A stretch of DNA of 64,000 bases from Mesorhizobium loti R88b (GCF_013170845.1 NZ_CP033367.1:5395001-5459000); one strand, 5' to 3'; counted from the first letter of the stretch, positions 8,783-18,327 are shown. The notes: generated from the sequence alone by a model not told the origin. A program made the numbers and translations.

Positions 8783-8812
8783 GATAACGCTGGTGGGTGC
8801 CGGTTTATTCCC
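8783..8812 (-). promoter_or_regulatory. Putative ECF-type promoter of the sigma/anti-sigma operon
   Basis: Read on the minus strand, GGGAATAAACC at 8812-8802 serves as a -35 region and CGTTATC at 8789-8783 as a -10, with 14-15 bases between the core elements. The GGAAT...CGTT form is typical of ECF sigma promoters. It lies about 110 bases upstream of the sigma start and outside the DUF2339 gene by 18 bases or less overlap at its 3' end. Confidence 0.5.
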
Positions 8813-8829
8813 GGCTCATTAAACTGTCG

Positions 8830-11613
8830 TCATCCCTGCTCGCTGACCGACATTTTCTCCTTCGCTGCGCGCGTCAAAAGCCGCTGATAGAAAAGGCCGA
8901 TGCCGATCAGCACGGTGCCAAGCCCGATGAAGGACAGTGCCCTGAGCACGCCTTCCAGTTCCGACATGTCGAAGAGGAAGACTTTCACCACCGCAATCGC
9001 AATCAGCGCTGCCGAGGCGATACGCAGCACCTGCGATTTCAGCCAGACGCCGGAGGTAAGCAACACCACGCCGATGACCAGCCAGAGCGCCGAATAGGTG
9101 TAGGTCTCCAACTGGCCAAGTCCGCTCCACAGACCGATGAACTCGCCCTTGAACAGGCGACGGACCGACAGTGTGGCATAGGCGAAAGCAAGCACTGCCG
9201 CCACCAGCGCCAGCATCTGCGCATACCATTTCGGCCGCTTGTCCCTGGCAAAGAGTGCCAGCCCGCCGGCCGCGACGGCCGGCAGCAGATAGGCTAGGAA
9301 CAACAGGTTGAACACCGGGATGCGGCCGGTCGATTCGTCGGTAAGCAAAGGGTTCAGCTGCAGGAAATGCTGGAAGACGATGAAGGCAACCGAGAGCACA
9401 CCAGCGGCCATCGAGCCGTAGCGCAGCACCGAGCTTGGCGAGCGCATGTCGATGGCGACCAGTATGGCGCCGGCGCCGATGGCGATCAGCGTGTAGATCG
9501 CCTGTTCGGCGAGCGTCACGGCGCCTGTGTCGATGACACCGCCATGCATGGCGTGGCGCACCAGCATGGCGACGGTGAGCAGCGCGAAAAGTGCTGCACC
9601 CGCCTCCATGGCAAGGCGCGGCCGGCCATTGCCAGTTATTGGTAGTGCGGGGGTAGTGCGGGCGAGCTGCCACGCGGCAAGGCCGAAGGCCAATGCCGGG
9701 ACGCCGTAGCCGGGCAGCAGCCAGTTGAACACCGGTGTCGTCGACAGGAATTCGGCGCCGACGATGGTCGGGTCGAAAGCGACGCGGCCAAGCACGGCGA
9801 TCACCGCGCCGACCGAAATCCAGCCGAGCACCGGATAGGAGCGCCAGCGGGTGGCCAGCGCCGGCACAATCGCCGCGGCACCAAGCAGAATGGTGGTCCA
9901 ACCGGAATCGAAAGCCATATGCAGCATCAGGAGGCCAGCGATCGCCGCGCCCCCAAAGGCGAATGAAACAGCCACGCCGCCCTTGAGCGGCGGCTCTTCC
10001 GCTCGTGCGATCCACTCGCCACCGGCGGCAAAAACCACGACCAGCAAAGCAGCGACCGCGGCGTAGGCAAAATCACGGTCGAGATTTCCGTAAGTGAGCC
10101 ACAGCGCCAGCAGGATGACCAGCGGCGCAGCGATGCCCCATGCCGCCCAGCAGGCCGCACGGATCCGCGCCACGGCGGCGAAACGGCGGGCGGCCCAGAA
10201 ACCGGCACTGACGAAGACCAGGCCAAGACCAAGGCCGATGCGCAGCGTCAAGGCATTTCCGGCCGCCACCTGCAGGCCGTCAAAGCCTATGTTGCCCTGG
10301 GACAAATCGGTGCCGATGGTGGTGGGCGGAATGATGCCGAGATAGATCATCACGCTCACCACCCCGGCGGCGTGCAGCAGTGGCAAGGCGCGCGGCCGGT
10401 AGAGTGCGGTGGCGACAAGGGCGACGAGGACCAAGGCGCCCGGCAAGGCATCGCCGGCGGCAACAAGTGTGGAGTCGACGGACAGGCCAAGTGCCGAAAA
10501 TGCAACAAAAACGCCGGGAACGATCGATGGCCAGTCGAAGCCCGTCTTTGCAGTTTCCGCTCCGCCGTCTCGACTCCCCAGCCAAACAAGAGCAAGCACC
10601 GCCAGCGTCACCGCGTTGATGAACAGGATGACGGCAAGGTCGGCACCGGGCGCGTTCATCATGTAGGCGATGGTCCAGGCGCCGGTGCCGAAGAAGGCGG
10701 CTGCCATCAGGAATTTCCAGTCGCGCATGCGCGCGATCACCGCCGTGGCGGCAAGCACGATGGCGAGATAGACGAACAGCGCCCATGGATTTGGCGCCTG
10801 CGATGACACAAGCGCCGGCGTCGCCATCGAACCGACGAGGCCGATGCCGGCCAAGGCCTGACCGTGGACGAGAGCAGCGACAATCGTCGCCACGCCGATG
10901 GCGCCGAGCACGGTGAAGGCGAAGGCCGGGCCGACGAAACCGTAAATGGCATAAGCGGCGTAGACTGTGCCGAACAGGATGAAGGCGCCGGCCGCGGTCA
11001 GGATGGCTGGAATATAGGCGCCGGCGACACCTTGCACCGGCACCTTGAAGCCGGTGCGACGGATGAACTCGCCGCCGGCGATCAGGACGAGCCCGAGCAG
11101 CGCTGCCATGGTGAGCCGCACGCCGGGGCCGAAAATGCCGGCCTCGATGGTGTAGCGGATCAGGAACAGCCCACCCAGCGCCAGCGCGATGCCGCCGACC
11201 CAGACCGCCCAACGCGTGCCAAGCGCTGTTTCGACGTCGGACTGGCGGGCAGCTTTGGCCGCTGCGGCGGGCTTGGCAGGCTCCGCCACAGCCGGGGCTG
11301 CCTCGCCAGCCGACGACGGCCCGGACACAACCTCAACGGCCTCCGTAGCCGGCGCTTGCGCGGCCATCGCCGGCTCGCCAGCCACCGGCGCCGCGATTTC
11401 GGCCGCTGCCACAGCTACCGGGTTCGCATCGGCCGGCTTACCTTCGGTGACGGCTTGTTCGGATGGCTTGGCCGCGGGCGGCACCACGCCTGAAAGGACA
11501 AGGCTGCGCAGTGCGCCAAGTTCGCGCTCGATCAGGCCGATGCGGCCCTGCTGGCGCGAAATGATGACGAACAAAGCGATGATGGCGACAAGGCCGATCA
11601 GGCTCTCAAACAT
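8830..11613 (-). CDS. DUF2339 multi-spanning membrane protein
   Basis: 927-residue inner-membrane protein. A short N-terminal helix is followed by an Ala/Pro-rich linker (about residues 45-150). After that come more than twenty hydrophobic segments to the C-terminus, the layout of DUF2339 proteins. TRWAVWVGGIALALGGLFLI near residue 152 is the usual start of the conserved region. The function of the family is not established; envelope or transport roles have been proposed. The gene stands alone, upstream of the ECF sigma operon in the same direction. Confidence 0.87.
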   Translation of the reverse strand: MFESLIGLVAIIALFVIISRQQGRIGLIERELGALRSLVLSGVVPPAAKPSEQAVTEGKPADANPVAVAAAEIAAPVAGEPAMAAQAPATEAVEVVSGPSSAGEAAPAVAEPAKPAAAAKAARQSDVETALGTRWAVWVGGIALALGGLFLIRYTIEAGIFGPGVRLTMAALLGLVLIAGGEFIRRTGFKVPVQGVAGAYIPAILTAAGAFILFGTVYAAYAIYGFVGPAFAFTVLGAIGVATIVAALVHGQALAGIGLVGSMATPALVSSQAPNPWALFVYLAIVLAATAVIARMRDWKFLMAAAFFGTGAWTIAYMMNAPGADLAVILFINAVTLAVLALVWLGSRDGGAETAKTGFDWPSIVPGVFVAFSALGLSVDSTLVAAGDALPGALVLVALVATALYRPRALPLLHAAGVVSVMIYLGIIPPTTIGTDLSQGNIGFDGLQVAAGNALTLRIGLGLGLVFVSAGFWAARRFAAVARIRAACWAAWGIAAPLVILLALWLTYGNLDRDFAYAAVAALLVVVFAAGGEWIARAEEPPLKGGVAVSFAFGGAAIAGLLMLHMAFDSGWTTILLGAAAIVPALATRWRSYPVLGWISVGAVIAVLGRVAFDPTIVGAEFLSTTPVFNWLLPGYGVPALAFGLAAWQLARTTPALPITGNGRPRLAMEAGAALFALLTVAMLVRHAMHGGVIDTGAVTLAEQAIYTLIAIGAGAILVAIDMRSPSSVLRYGSMAAGVLSVAFIVFQHFLQLNPLLTDESTGRIPVFNLLFLAYLLPAVAAGGLALFARDKRPKWYAQMLALVAAVLAFAYATLSVRRLFKGEFIGLWSGLGQLETYTYSALWLVIGVVLLTSGVWLKSQVLRIASAALIAIAVVKVFLFDMSELEGVLRALSFIGLGTVLIGIGLFYQRLLTRAAKEKMSVSEQG

Positions 11614-11696
11614 GGCGGTTCCCCCAAACCAGGCCAGTCTTCACTGACGTTTCGTCTCACTAACACTCAACTACGGCGGCTAGACGACTGGTAAAC

Positions 11697-12215
11697 TCAA
11701 CGCGCCGCCAGATTCGCAGCCGGAAAGATCGAACATGTTTCGGTGCCGAAAGCCAGCAGCTTGCCGTTGGCATCCTTCAGTGTCGCTTCCGAAACGGCAA
11801 GTGTGCGGCCCTTGTGGACCACTTTGCCTTCGCAGACCACCTCGCCGGTCCTGGGCGTGATCGGCCGCGTCAGATTCACCTTGAATTCCGCCGTCGTATA
11901 GGCCTCGCCCTTTTCGAGCAACGTCTGCACGGCGCAGGCGAGTGCCGAATCAAGCAGCGTCGCCGCCCAGCCGCCATGCACCGTGCCGAGTGGATTGAGA
12001 TGCCGCTCATTGGGAACGCCGCGGAACACGGCGCGGCCTTCCGACACTTCGGTCAGATCGAAGTTGAGCTGGAAGGAAATCGGCGGCGCCGGATATTTGT
12101 TGTCGATGATGCGCTGTAGCAGTTCCACGCCGGTATATTTCTGGATATCGGCGTGCGGAATGGTGCCGAGGCCGAGCGGCGAGACCCGGCCCGGATACAG
12201 TTCGACTTCGCTCAT
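11697..12215 (-). CDS. PaaI-family hotdog thioesterase
   Basis: 172-residue acyl-CoA thioesterase-like protein from the ATG at 12215 (MSEVELYPG). The frame is open further upstream, but that part overlaps recO out of frame and is not protein-like. The hotdog core shows [20 protein letters not shown], matching the PaaI signature around the catalytic HGG, and a C-terminal [17 protein letters not shown] segment. The start overlaps the recO stop by ATGA, so it is translated with recO. Substrate unknown, probably an aromatic or medium-chain acyl-CoA. Confidence 0.88.
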   Translation of the reverse strand: MSEVELYPGRVSPLGLGTIPHADIQKYTGVELLQRIIDNKYPAPPISFQLNFDLTEVSEGRAVFRGVPNERHLNPLGTVHGGWAATLLDSALACAVQTLLEKGEAYTTAEFKVNLTRPITPRTGEVVCEGKVVHKGRTLAVSEATLKDANGKLLAFGTETCSIFPAANLAAR

Positions 12216-12988
12216 GTGATGATTTCTCTGGCTGCATTTTCTCCGGCTATGGTCTTGCCGCGCGCGTGGTGCTTGCACAGTGCGGCAAGGAAGCCGGCGC
12301 GGGCATCGGGTTGTTCGATGCCGCGCGGCTCGTAGACGTGGCGCGTGAAAAAGAAACCGGTCAGCCGGAAGGCGTCTTGGACCGCCGCCGGATCCCCGCG
12401 CAGGCCGGAGCCACGTTGCAGAAACGCCGGCAGCGCCAGCATCTTGTCGCGCCAAGGCGCGCCGGCTTCACGCGACACCGCTCGGCCCGACTTCGGCGAG
12501 ACATAGGCAAGGTCCTGTCGCGTGCCGGTGGCAGCGCATTGACTGAGATCGAGGCCGAAGCCGAGTTCATCGAGAATAAGAAGCTCGAAGCGTGCCACCA
12601 GTTCACCAGCAGCATCGGCATCGTCGAGATGGACGATCATCACGGCGAGCGCTTCGTAAAGGCCGCCATGGGCATCACGCTCAGGCAAAAGGCGCAGATG
12701 CGCGGCCATGGTCTGCAGTCCGTAGACGGCAACGGCGCTGTCCATCAGCCGCGCGGCATTCATCTCGATCGCCTCGGCCTGGAATGTGCCGAGATGCTCG
12801 TCAAGGCGCGCGCGCCACAGAAGATCGACGCGATTGCCGGGCTGGAGAACGGGCTGCTGCTTGCGTGAACGGCCGCCGCGCACGAGACCGAGATGGCGGC
12901 CATGGGCGCGTGTCATCACCTCGAGAATGGCGCTGGTTTCGCCATGCTTGCGAGTGCCGAGAATGATTCCCTCATCATGCCATTCCAT
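12212..12988 (-). CDS. recO: DNA repair protein RecO
   Basis: RecO takes part in RecFOR-mediated loading of RecA at gaps. The start is taken at the ATG at 12988 ([20 protein letters not shown]), the normal alphaproteobacterial N-terminus; a GTG at 13003 would add five residues. The OB-fold N-terminal domain (about 1-80, with [19 protein letters not shown]) and helical C-terminal domain are visible. Length is 258 residues. In related genomes recO follows era directly. Here a porin and a phosphotransferase gene lie between them, and recO lies downstream of a porin terminator. Confidence 0.93.
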   Translation of the reverse strand: MEWHDEGIILGTRKHGETSAILEVMTRAHGRHLGLVRGGRSRKQQPVLQPGNRVDLLWRARLDEHLGTFQAEAIEMNAARLMDSAVAVYGLQTMAAHLRLLPERDAHGGLYEALAVMIVHLDDADAAGELVARFELLILDELGFGLDLSQCAATGTRQDLAYVSPKSGRAVSREAGAPWRDKMLALPAFLQRGSGLRGDPAAVQDAFRLTGFFFTRHVYEPRGIEQPDARAGFLAALCKHHARGKTIAGENAAREIIT

Positions 12989-13065
12989 GCCGGAGCTTTT
13001 CACCGATCGGATGGCGAAATCAAGATGAGGTCGCGGGTTCAGGCAGGCCGTGCCTCTCGGGCGGC

Positions 13066-13101
13066 AATAAAAAACCGCCCGCAGCGATACGCTGCGGGCG
13101 G
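13066..13101 (-). terminator. Rho-independent terminator of porin 1
   Basis: CCGCCCGCAGCG at 13075-13086 pairs perfectly with CGCTGCGGGCGG at 13090-13101 around a 3-base loop. On the minus strand the stem is followed by a run of T (13074-13069). It lies 22 bases past the porin stop. Confidence 0.9.
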
Positions 13102-13122
13102 CCTGGTAAGTCAGTCAGTCTA

Positions 13123-14292
13123 TTAGAAATTGCGCTGGAAGCGGACGATGCCGCCAATGCCGTCCTTCTTGTCGGCCTTGGACCAGTTGCCGTAGAGGGA
13201 GGGGTTGCCGAAATTGCCGTAGTGATCCCAGTCGACTTCGGTGGTGATCGTGAAGCCCGGGACGATGGTGTAGGCGACGTTCGCCGCAAGAGCTATGTTC
13301 TTGTCGTCGTCAGCCGAAGCCTGGACGTTGAACGATGTCTTGTCGTTGAACTTGTAGGTGCCGCCGCCCCAGACGGCCCAGTTGCCACCCCATGGCTTGT
13401 ACTGGCCACGGCCTTTTGCGTTGAGGGCGTTGGTCGGGTCCTTGAGGTTGTCGTCGGTGCCGTAACCGCCCATGACGAAGAGCGACAACTCCTTGGTGAC
13501 ATTGACGTCCAAACGAACTTTGCCGGACACTTCCTCGTAGTTGCTGTCATAAGCGACAACGCCGGTGATCGCACCCCAGTCGCCCTTGTACTTCAAGCCG
13601 CCGACGACATGCGGAACATAGCTGTCGATGGTGCTGGTGCCGGTGCCTTCTTCGAGCGAGACCACAGCCGTGAAGCCGCTGCCAGCGTCGAAGTAGTACT
13701 GGACGACGTTGGTGTCCTTGATGCCATACGGGATGATGGTGTCCTGGATGACGTTGCCGGCGTAACCGATAAACGCGTCATATGCCGTTTCATCCTTACC
13801 GACGCGCAGGCCACCGAGCTGGATCCAGGCGAAGTTCAAGGTGACGGGCTTGCTGATTGCCTGCCAGTCATTGGCGCTGCTAGCGTTTTGATTGGTATAG
13901 TCGCCGGACTTGTTGCCGAATTGAAAGCGGGTCTCGGTGAAGGTCTTCAACGTGCCGAGTTCGGTTTCCTGGCCGGTATAAGTCCGCAGCGCGAAGCGCA
14001 TGTTCTTGTAGTAGGTGTCGTTGGTTTTGCCGCGGTCCTTGTCGTCCGGAACGTTGTTGACCCCATCCAGCGTGCCGGAATCGCCGACGCCGATGTCATA
14101 GCGGAGATAGCCGCCGATACGCAGGCACGTCTCGGTGCCCGGGATGTAGAAGTAGCCGGCGCCGTAGACGTCGCAGATCTTGACGTATTCGGCCGGTTCC
14201 GGTTCGGCGACGACAACCGCGTCCGCGGCGCGAGCGCCGGACACCGCGATCAGGGCCGCGGCTGAGCCGAGAAGGAGGCTCTTGATGTTCAT
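13123..14292 (-). CDS. Outer-membrane porin (RopA-like), copy 1
   Basis: 389-residue porin_2 family trimeric beta-barrel protein of the outer membrane. The start at 14292 gives a clear signal peptide (MNIKSLLLGSAAALIAVSGARA) and is preceded by GGAGAGG. The mature N-terminus (ADAVVVAEPEPAEYVKICDVYG) and C-terminal phenylalanine (RFQRNF) are typical. It is one of three paralogues in the window (35230, 37400). The N-terminal 70 residues are almost the same in all three, and the loops differ. A 700-base non-coding region lies upstream. Confidence 0.94.
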   Translation of the reverse strand: MNIKSLLLGSAAALIAVSGARAADAVVVAEPEPAEYVKICDVYGAGYFYIPGTETCLRIGGYLRYDIGVGDSGTLDGVNNVPDDKDRGKTNDTYYKNMRFALRTYTGQETELGTLKTFTETRFQFGNKSGDYTNQNASSANDWQAISKPVTLNFAWIQLGGLRVGKDETAYDAFIGYAGNVIQDTIIPYGIKDTNVVQYYFDAGSGFTAVVSLEEGTGTSTIDSYVPHVVGGLKYKGDWGAITGVVAYDSNYEEVSGKVRLDVNVTKELSLFVMGGYGTDDNLKDPTNALNAKGRGQYKPWGGNWAVWGGGTYKFNDKTSFNVQASADDDKNIALAANVAYTIVPGFTITTEVDWDHYGNFGNPSLYGNWSKADKKDGIGGIVRFQRNF

Positions 14293-14990
14293 TTTCTGAC
14301 CTCTCCAGTCATAGTTTAAATGGCTTCGGATTTGTGGCTGGCGGATATGTTTTCCCGCCTCACCCCCACAATGAAAAAGGCGCGTACCGCGTCCCCTTTT
14401 CGCGGCGAACATACCCATCAATCCTCCGCCTTCAATGACGGTTTTGGAAATAACGGCGATTCTGTTAATAGATTATTGCTGTGTTGCACAAATAACACTG
14501 GCCTATACCGCGATTGGCACAATTGGCACAACGTCATATATTCAATATATATTCGGATTGTTTCTCGGCTAACTATACGTTCTGCACGAGATATTTCCAA
14601 TCATTAGCCCAAAAATGGCATTTTTTGGCTACTTAGATTGAAAAGTAACCGTTACGTTGCGTCAGAAGACGCCAGGCGGGAGTCCTCCAGCCTGCGATGA
14701 CGTAAGGGAATTCCAAGACCGCCTGCCAGGTCGGCCAAATCTCGCCAAGACGGTCGAAACAGGCTGGCGCACGCTCCAGCGCTATCGATTGTGACAGCCA
14801 CCAGCTCCCGGTGAGCCGGTGCGGCGCCGCTTTCTCAAGCCCGACGTGACAAAAGCAGGCGAGCAAGAAACAAGGGCGATCGCGGAACCACCTCATGCTG
14901 AGTTGCGAGACTCTTTGTTTTGCCGCAATTCCAGGGGAAAGCGCTACGCGCCTTCCCGGGAAAACCATCTCACACTTTCCTGGAATTGCT
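14293..14990. other. Long non-coding upstream region of porin 1
   Basis: About 700 bases without a convincing gene. The part nearest the porin (to about 14640) is AT-rich, unlike the surroundings, and holds the 16-base element GTTGCACAAATAACAC at 14483-14498 that recurs upstream of porin 2. Runs such as TCATATATTCAATATATATT (14533-14552) suggest promoter or regulatory DNA. From 14640 to 14990 the base composition returns to normal, and I see no gene, RNA or repeat there. Confidence 0.6.
14483..14498 (-). promoter_or_regulatory. Conserved element upstream of porin 1
   Basis: GTTGCACAAATAACAC (plus strand) lies 191 bases upstream of the porin 1 start. A near-identical copy, GTTGCACAAATGACAC, lies 198 bases upstream of porin 2 (36615-36630). 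Sequence and spacing are both kept while the DNA around it differs, which suggests a regulatory site, possibly a promoter -35 region with a long 5' leader. Confidence 0.5.
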
Positions 14991-15866
14991 CTAATCGGCC
15001 AGCACGTCGTCGATCACGCGTCGGGATTTTTCGACTTCTGCCTGATTGTTCGCATGGCCAGCGACCGTGATCAGCGCCTTCCACAGCGCCCAGCCGCGTC
15101 CGCGTGCCCAGGTCGCATCATCAACGGCAAGACCGGTGCGGAAAACCTCCCTGCTCTCGCCCTCGAACAAGGTCCAGGCGATCGCCAGGTCGCATGAAGG
15201 GTCGCCGACGCCGCAGGTGCCGAAGTCGATCACTGCGCTCAATCGCCCCGCTTCGACAAGGAGATTGCCCCAGCTGACATCGCCATGGAACCAGACCGGC
15301 GGCCCCTTCCAGGTCGCGGCAAGGGCCGCGTCCCAAACGGCACTCGCCAGGCTTGCGCCGATGTGGTTGCCAAGAGCGGTGATCGCTCGCCTTGTCTCGC
15401 CGTCATAAACGGCCAGCGGTCCGCCGCGAAAGAAATTATGCTGCCCGGGCGCCGGCCCGCCGGTGGGGTCGACGCGTTTCAGTGCAACCAGGAAACCGGC
15501 CAGGTCCGCCGCGAATTGCGACAGGCCAGAGATGCGCTCCCGCTTTGCCGTCTCGCCCTCGATCCAGCCATAGACGGACCAATGCCAAGGGTAGTCCTCG
15601 GCCGGCATGCCCATCGCAAATGGCCGGGGAATCGGCAATGGCAAAAGCGGCGCCAGCTTTGGCAGCCAGCGATGTTCTTTTTCCACTTGCAGGGCATAGT
15701 CGGCCGCGCTCGGCAGCCGCACGGTCATCTCATCGCCGAGATGAAAGGTCCTGTTGTCCCAACCGCCAAATTCGACCGGCCTGACAGCAAGATCCTTCCA
15801 CTGGGGGAATTGCGCGGCGACCAACCGGCTGACCAAAGCCGTATCGATGTTCAGCTTGCCGGCCAT
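14991..15866 (-). CDS. Aminoglycoside phosphotransferase-family kinase
   Basis: 291-residue APH/choline-kinase fold protein. It has the catalytic loop WFHGDVSWGNLL (about residue 192) and metal-binding IDFGTCGVGDPSCDLA (about 213). An ATP-binding N-lobe is also visible (GGWDNRTFHLGDEMTVRLPS). The family phosphorylates small hydroxylated molecules; members annotated this way in soil bacteria rarely confer antibiotic resistance. It starts one base after era stops, so it is probably carried on the lepB-rnc-era transcript. Substrate unknown. Confidence 0.85.
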   Translation of the reverse strand: MAGKLNIDTALVSRLVAAQFPQWKDLAVRPVEFGGWDNRTFHLGDEMTVRLPSAADYALQVEKEHRWLPKLAPLLPLPIPRPFAMGMPAEDYPWHWSVYGWIEGETAKRERISGLSQFAADLAGFLVALKRVDPTGGPAPGQHNFFRGGPLAVYDGETRRAITALGNHIGASLASAVWDAALAATWKGPPVWFHGDVSWGNLLVEAGRLSAVIDFGTCGVGDPSCDLAIAWTLFEGESREVFRTGLAVDDATWARGRGWALWKALITVAGHANNQAEVEKSRRVIDDVLAD

Positions 15867-16787
15867 TTAATGCGGGAATTCGAGACCCATCTCGCGATAA
15901 CGCTCAGGATCGTCGCCCCAGTTCTCACGCACCTTGACGAACAGGAACAGGTGCACCTTCTGCTCGAGAATGCCTGCTATCTCCATGCGTGCGGCCTGGC
16001 CTATGGCGCGGATCGTCTCGCCCTTGTGGCCAAGCACGATCTTCTTCTGACTGTCGCGCTCGACATAGATGACCTGATCGATACGCACCGAGCCGTCCTG
16101 CTTCTCTTCCCATTTCTCCGTTTCGATATGGGAAGAGTAAGGCAGTTCCTGATGCAGCCTGAGATAGAGTTTCTCGCGGGTGATCTCGGCTGCAAGCTGA
16201 CGCATCGGCAGATCGGAAATCTGGTCCTCGGGATAATACCAGGGACCGGCAGGCAGCGTTTCGGCCAGATAGTCGAGAACATCCTTGCAGCCGGAGCCGG
16301 TCAGAGCCGAGACCATGAAAGTGCGTTTGAAAGGCACCCGCTCGTTCGCCGCGGCCGACAGCGCCAAAAGTGCCTCGTGCTTGACCCGGTCGACCTTGTT
16401 GAGGATCAGCACCATCGGCTGGCGCACGTCCTTCAATCGCTCCAGGATCGCGTCGGCATCGCCCCGGATGCCGCGCTCGGCGTCGATCAGCAAAAGCACG
16501 ATATCGGCATCCTTGGCGCCGCCCCAGGCGGTGGTCACCATAGCCGTGTCCAATCGCCGCTTCGGCTTGAAGATGCCGGGCGTGTCGACAAAGACGATCT
16601 GCGCGTTTTCATGCGTGGCGATGCCGCGCACGATGGCGCGTGTCGTCTGCACCTTGTGGGTGACGATCGACACCTTGGCGCCGACCAGTTGGTTGACCAG
16701 CGTCGACTTGCCGGCATTGGGCGCGCCAATCAGCGCGACAAAGCCGGAATGCGTGGCGGGGGCTTCGGCAGTTTCAATATCCGTCAT
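15867..16787 (-). CDS. era: GTPase Era
   Basis: 306-residue essential GTPase that binds 16S rRNA and helps 30S subunit maturation. The P-loop GAPNAGKSTLVNQL, switch region QTTRAIVRG, DTPGIF (G3) and NKVD (G4) are present. They are followed by a C-terminal KH domain containing IYVERDSQKKIVLGHKG. The ATG at 16787 overlaps the rnc stop as ATGA; the frame is open upstream, but that stretch lies inside rnc. rnc-era coupling is the classic arrangement. Confidence 0.97.
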   Translation of the reverse strand: MTDIETAEAPATHSGFVALIGAPNAGKSTLVNQLVGAKVSIVTHKVQTTRAIVRGIATHENAQIVFVDTPGIFKPKRRLDTAMVTTAWGGAKDADIVLLLIDAERGIRGDADAILERLKDVRQPMVLILNKVDRVKHEALLALSAAANERVPFKRTFMVSALTGSGCKDVLDYLAETLPAGPWYYPEDQISDLPMRQLAAEITREKLYLRLHQELPYSSHIETEKWEEKQDGSVRIDQVIYVERDSQKKIVLGHKGETIRAIGQAARMEIAGILEQKVHLFLFVKVRENWGDDPERYREMGLEFPH

Positions 16788-17497
16788 GCAGCGTTCCATA
16801 CACCTTCGCGCAACAGAAGGGCAGCCGCAGCAGCCTGTTCGGCCTCGCGCTTGGAACGGCCGTTGCCGGTCGCCGGCTGAAATGCACCAACCTTGACGCT
16901 CACCGTGAACAACGGATCGTGGTCCGGCCCTTCGCGGCTGTCGATCTGATAGGCAGGAACGGCACTCGCCGCCTGATGCGCCCATTCCTGCAATTCGGTC
17001 TTGGCATCACGGCGCGCAGCACCCGAAGCCTGCGAGCGCGGTTGCCAGTACTTATGGATGAAGCTGCGCGCTGCTTGCAGTCCGCCATCAAGGTAGAGCA
17101 CGGCGATCAGCGATTCCAAGGCATCGGCGCGCAGATTGACGCGCTTGCGTCCCTCAAGGCCGCGCACATCCGATCCGGCACGGATCATCTCCGGCAGCCC
17201 GATATCCTCGGCGATCTCGGAAAGCGCCTCGGCATTGACCAGCGCATTGAGCCGCAGCGACAACTCGCCTTCCGCCGCATCAGGAAACGCGGCCAGCAGC
17301 ATATCGGCAACGACCAGGCCGAGAACCCGGTCGCCGAGAAACTCGAAACGTTCATAGTCGGCGCCGGCATTGGCGCCGCGAGCACTGGCATGGGTAAGCG
17401 CACGCTGCAGGCGCTGGCGGTCGGCAAAAGCATGGCCCGTGCGTTCCACAAGCGCTTCGGCGAGCGCGTCGGCGGTCAGCCGCTTCGCCGCTGCCAT
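16784..17497 (-). CDS. rnc: Ribonuclease III
   Basis: Double-stranded RNA endonuclease for rRNA and mRNA processing. Start taken at the ATG at 17497 (MAAAKRLTADALAEAL), three bases after the lepB stop codon region, giving 237 residues; an upstream in-frame start at 17548 would overlap lepB. The signature ERFEFLGDRVLGLVVADML and the second acidic motif DALESLIAVLYLDGG mark the catalytic domain. A double-stranded RNA-binding domain ends the protein (KTELQEWAHQ ... GNGRSKREAEQAAA). Confidence 0.96.
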   Translation of the reverse strand: MAAAKRLTADALAEALVERTGHAFADRQRLQRALTHASARGANAGADYERFEFLGDRVLGLVVADMLLAAFPDAAEGELSLRLNALVNAEALSEIAEDIGLPEMIRAGSDVRGLEGRKRVNLRADALESLIAVLYLDGGLQAARSFIHKYWQPRSQASGAARRDAKTELQEWAHQAASAVPAYQIDSREGPDHDPLFTVSVKVGAFQPATGNGRSKREAEQAAAAALLLREGVWNAA

Positions 17498-17499
17498 CC

Positions 17500-18249
17500 C
17501 TAGTTGACGAAATGGAACAGGCGCGAAGCGCGCATCAGCGACGGCCATTTCCAGATTTCGAGCGGGCTTGCCTTGCCGGCGATCGAGAAGAAGACAAGGT
17601 TGGCGCGGCCAACCAGATTCTCGGCCGGAACATAGCCGACGGTGAAACGGCTGTCGGCGGAATTGTCCCTGTTGTCGCCCATCATGAAATAATGGCCGGC
17701 CGGAACGTCGAACTCGCGCGTGTTGTCGCCGATCGAATTCGGATTGAGGTCAAGCGTGTCGTAGCTGACGCCGTTGGGCAGCGTCTCGCGGTAGACATCG
17801 ATCGGCTGCGGCATTTCCGTGATGTCGGGATTATCGATCTGGCCGGTCTTCACGCGCGGCACGCCAACGCCGTTGATGAACAGCTGGCCATCTTTCATCT
17901 GAATCTTGTCACCGGGCAGGCCGACGACGCGCTTGATGTAATCGACGGACGGATCCGGCGGGAACTTGAACACCACCACATCGCCACGCTTGGGCTCTGA
18001 GCCCCAGATACGACCCGAGAAAATGTCAGGTCCAAAAGGCAGCGAATAACGCGAATAGCCGTAGGACCATTTGGTGACGAACAGATAGTCGCCTTCCAGA
18101 AGCGTCGGCCGCATCGATCCCGAGGGGATCGAAAAGGGCTGGAACAACAGCGTGCGGATGACCAGCGCAAGCAAAAGCGCCTGGACGATGACGCTGACGG
18201 TTTCGCCAAGCCCGCCGGATTTCTTCTGGGATTTTTCAGCCACGCTCAT
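17500..18249 (-). CDS. lepB: Signal peptidase I
   Basis: 249-residue membrane protease that removes signal peptides from exported proteins. The start at 18249 (MSVAEKSQKKSGG) is chosen over 18327 because the extra upstream residues look non-coding and overlap the region next to acpS. One N-terminal transmembrane helix (about 18-36) precedes the catalytic serine in FSIPSGSMRPTL and the catalytic lysine in DYIKRVVGLPGD. GDNRDNSADSR (box E) is also present. It lies between acpS and rnc, all on one strand. Confidence 0.96.
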   Translation of the reverse strand: MSVAEKSQKKSGGLGETVSVIVQALLLALVIRTLLFQPFSIPSGSMRPTLLEGDYLFVTKWSYGYSRYSLPFGPDIFSGRIWGSEPKRGDVVVFKFPPDPSVDYIKRVVGLPGDKIQMKDGQLFINGVGVPRVKTGQIDNPDITEMPQPIDVYRETLPNGVSYDTLDLNPNSIGDNTREFDVPAGHYFMMGDNRDNSADSRFTVGYVPAENLVGRANLVFFSIAGKASPLEIWKWPSLMRASRLFHFVN

Positions 18250-18327
18250 GTCGTCCTCGATTGTGCGTTGGATGGTATAGAGTCTCGGCGCGCGCTGGGC
18301 AACGTCAATGCCGGTCGTCAGATGCAA

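Noticed and set aside
14991..15866. Antibiotic resistance gene reading of the phosphotransferase
   Set aside because: The kinase motifs are generic to the family and the chromosomal, co-transcribed location next to era argues against an acquired resistance gene.
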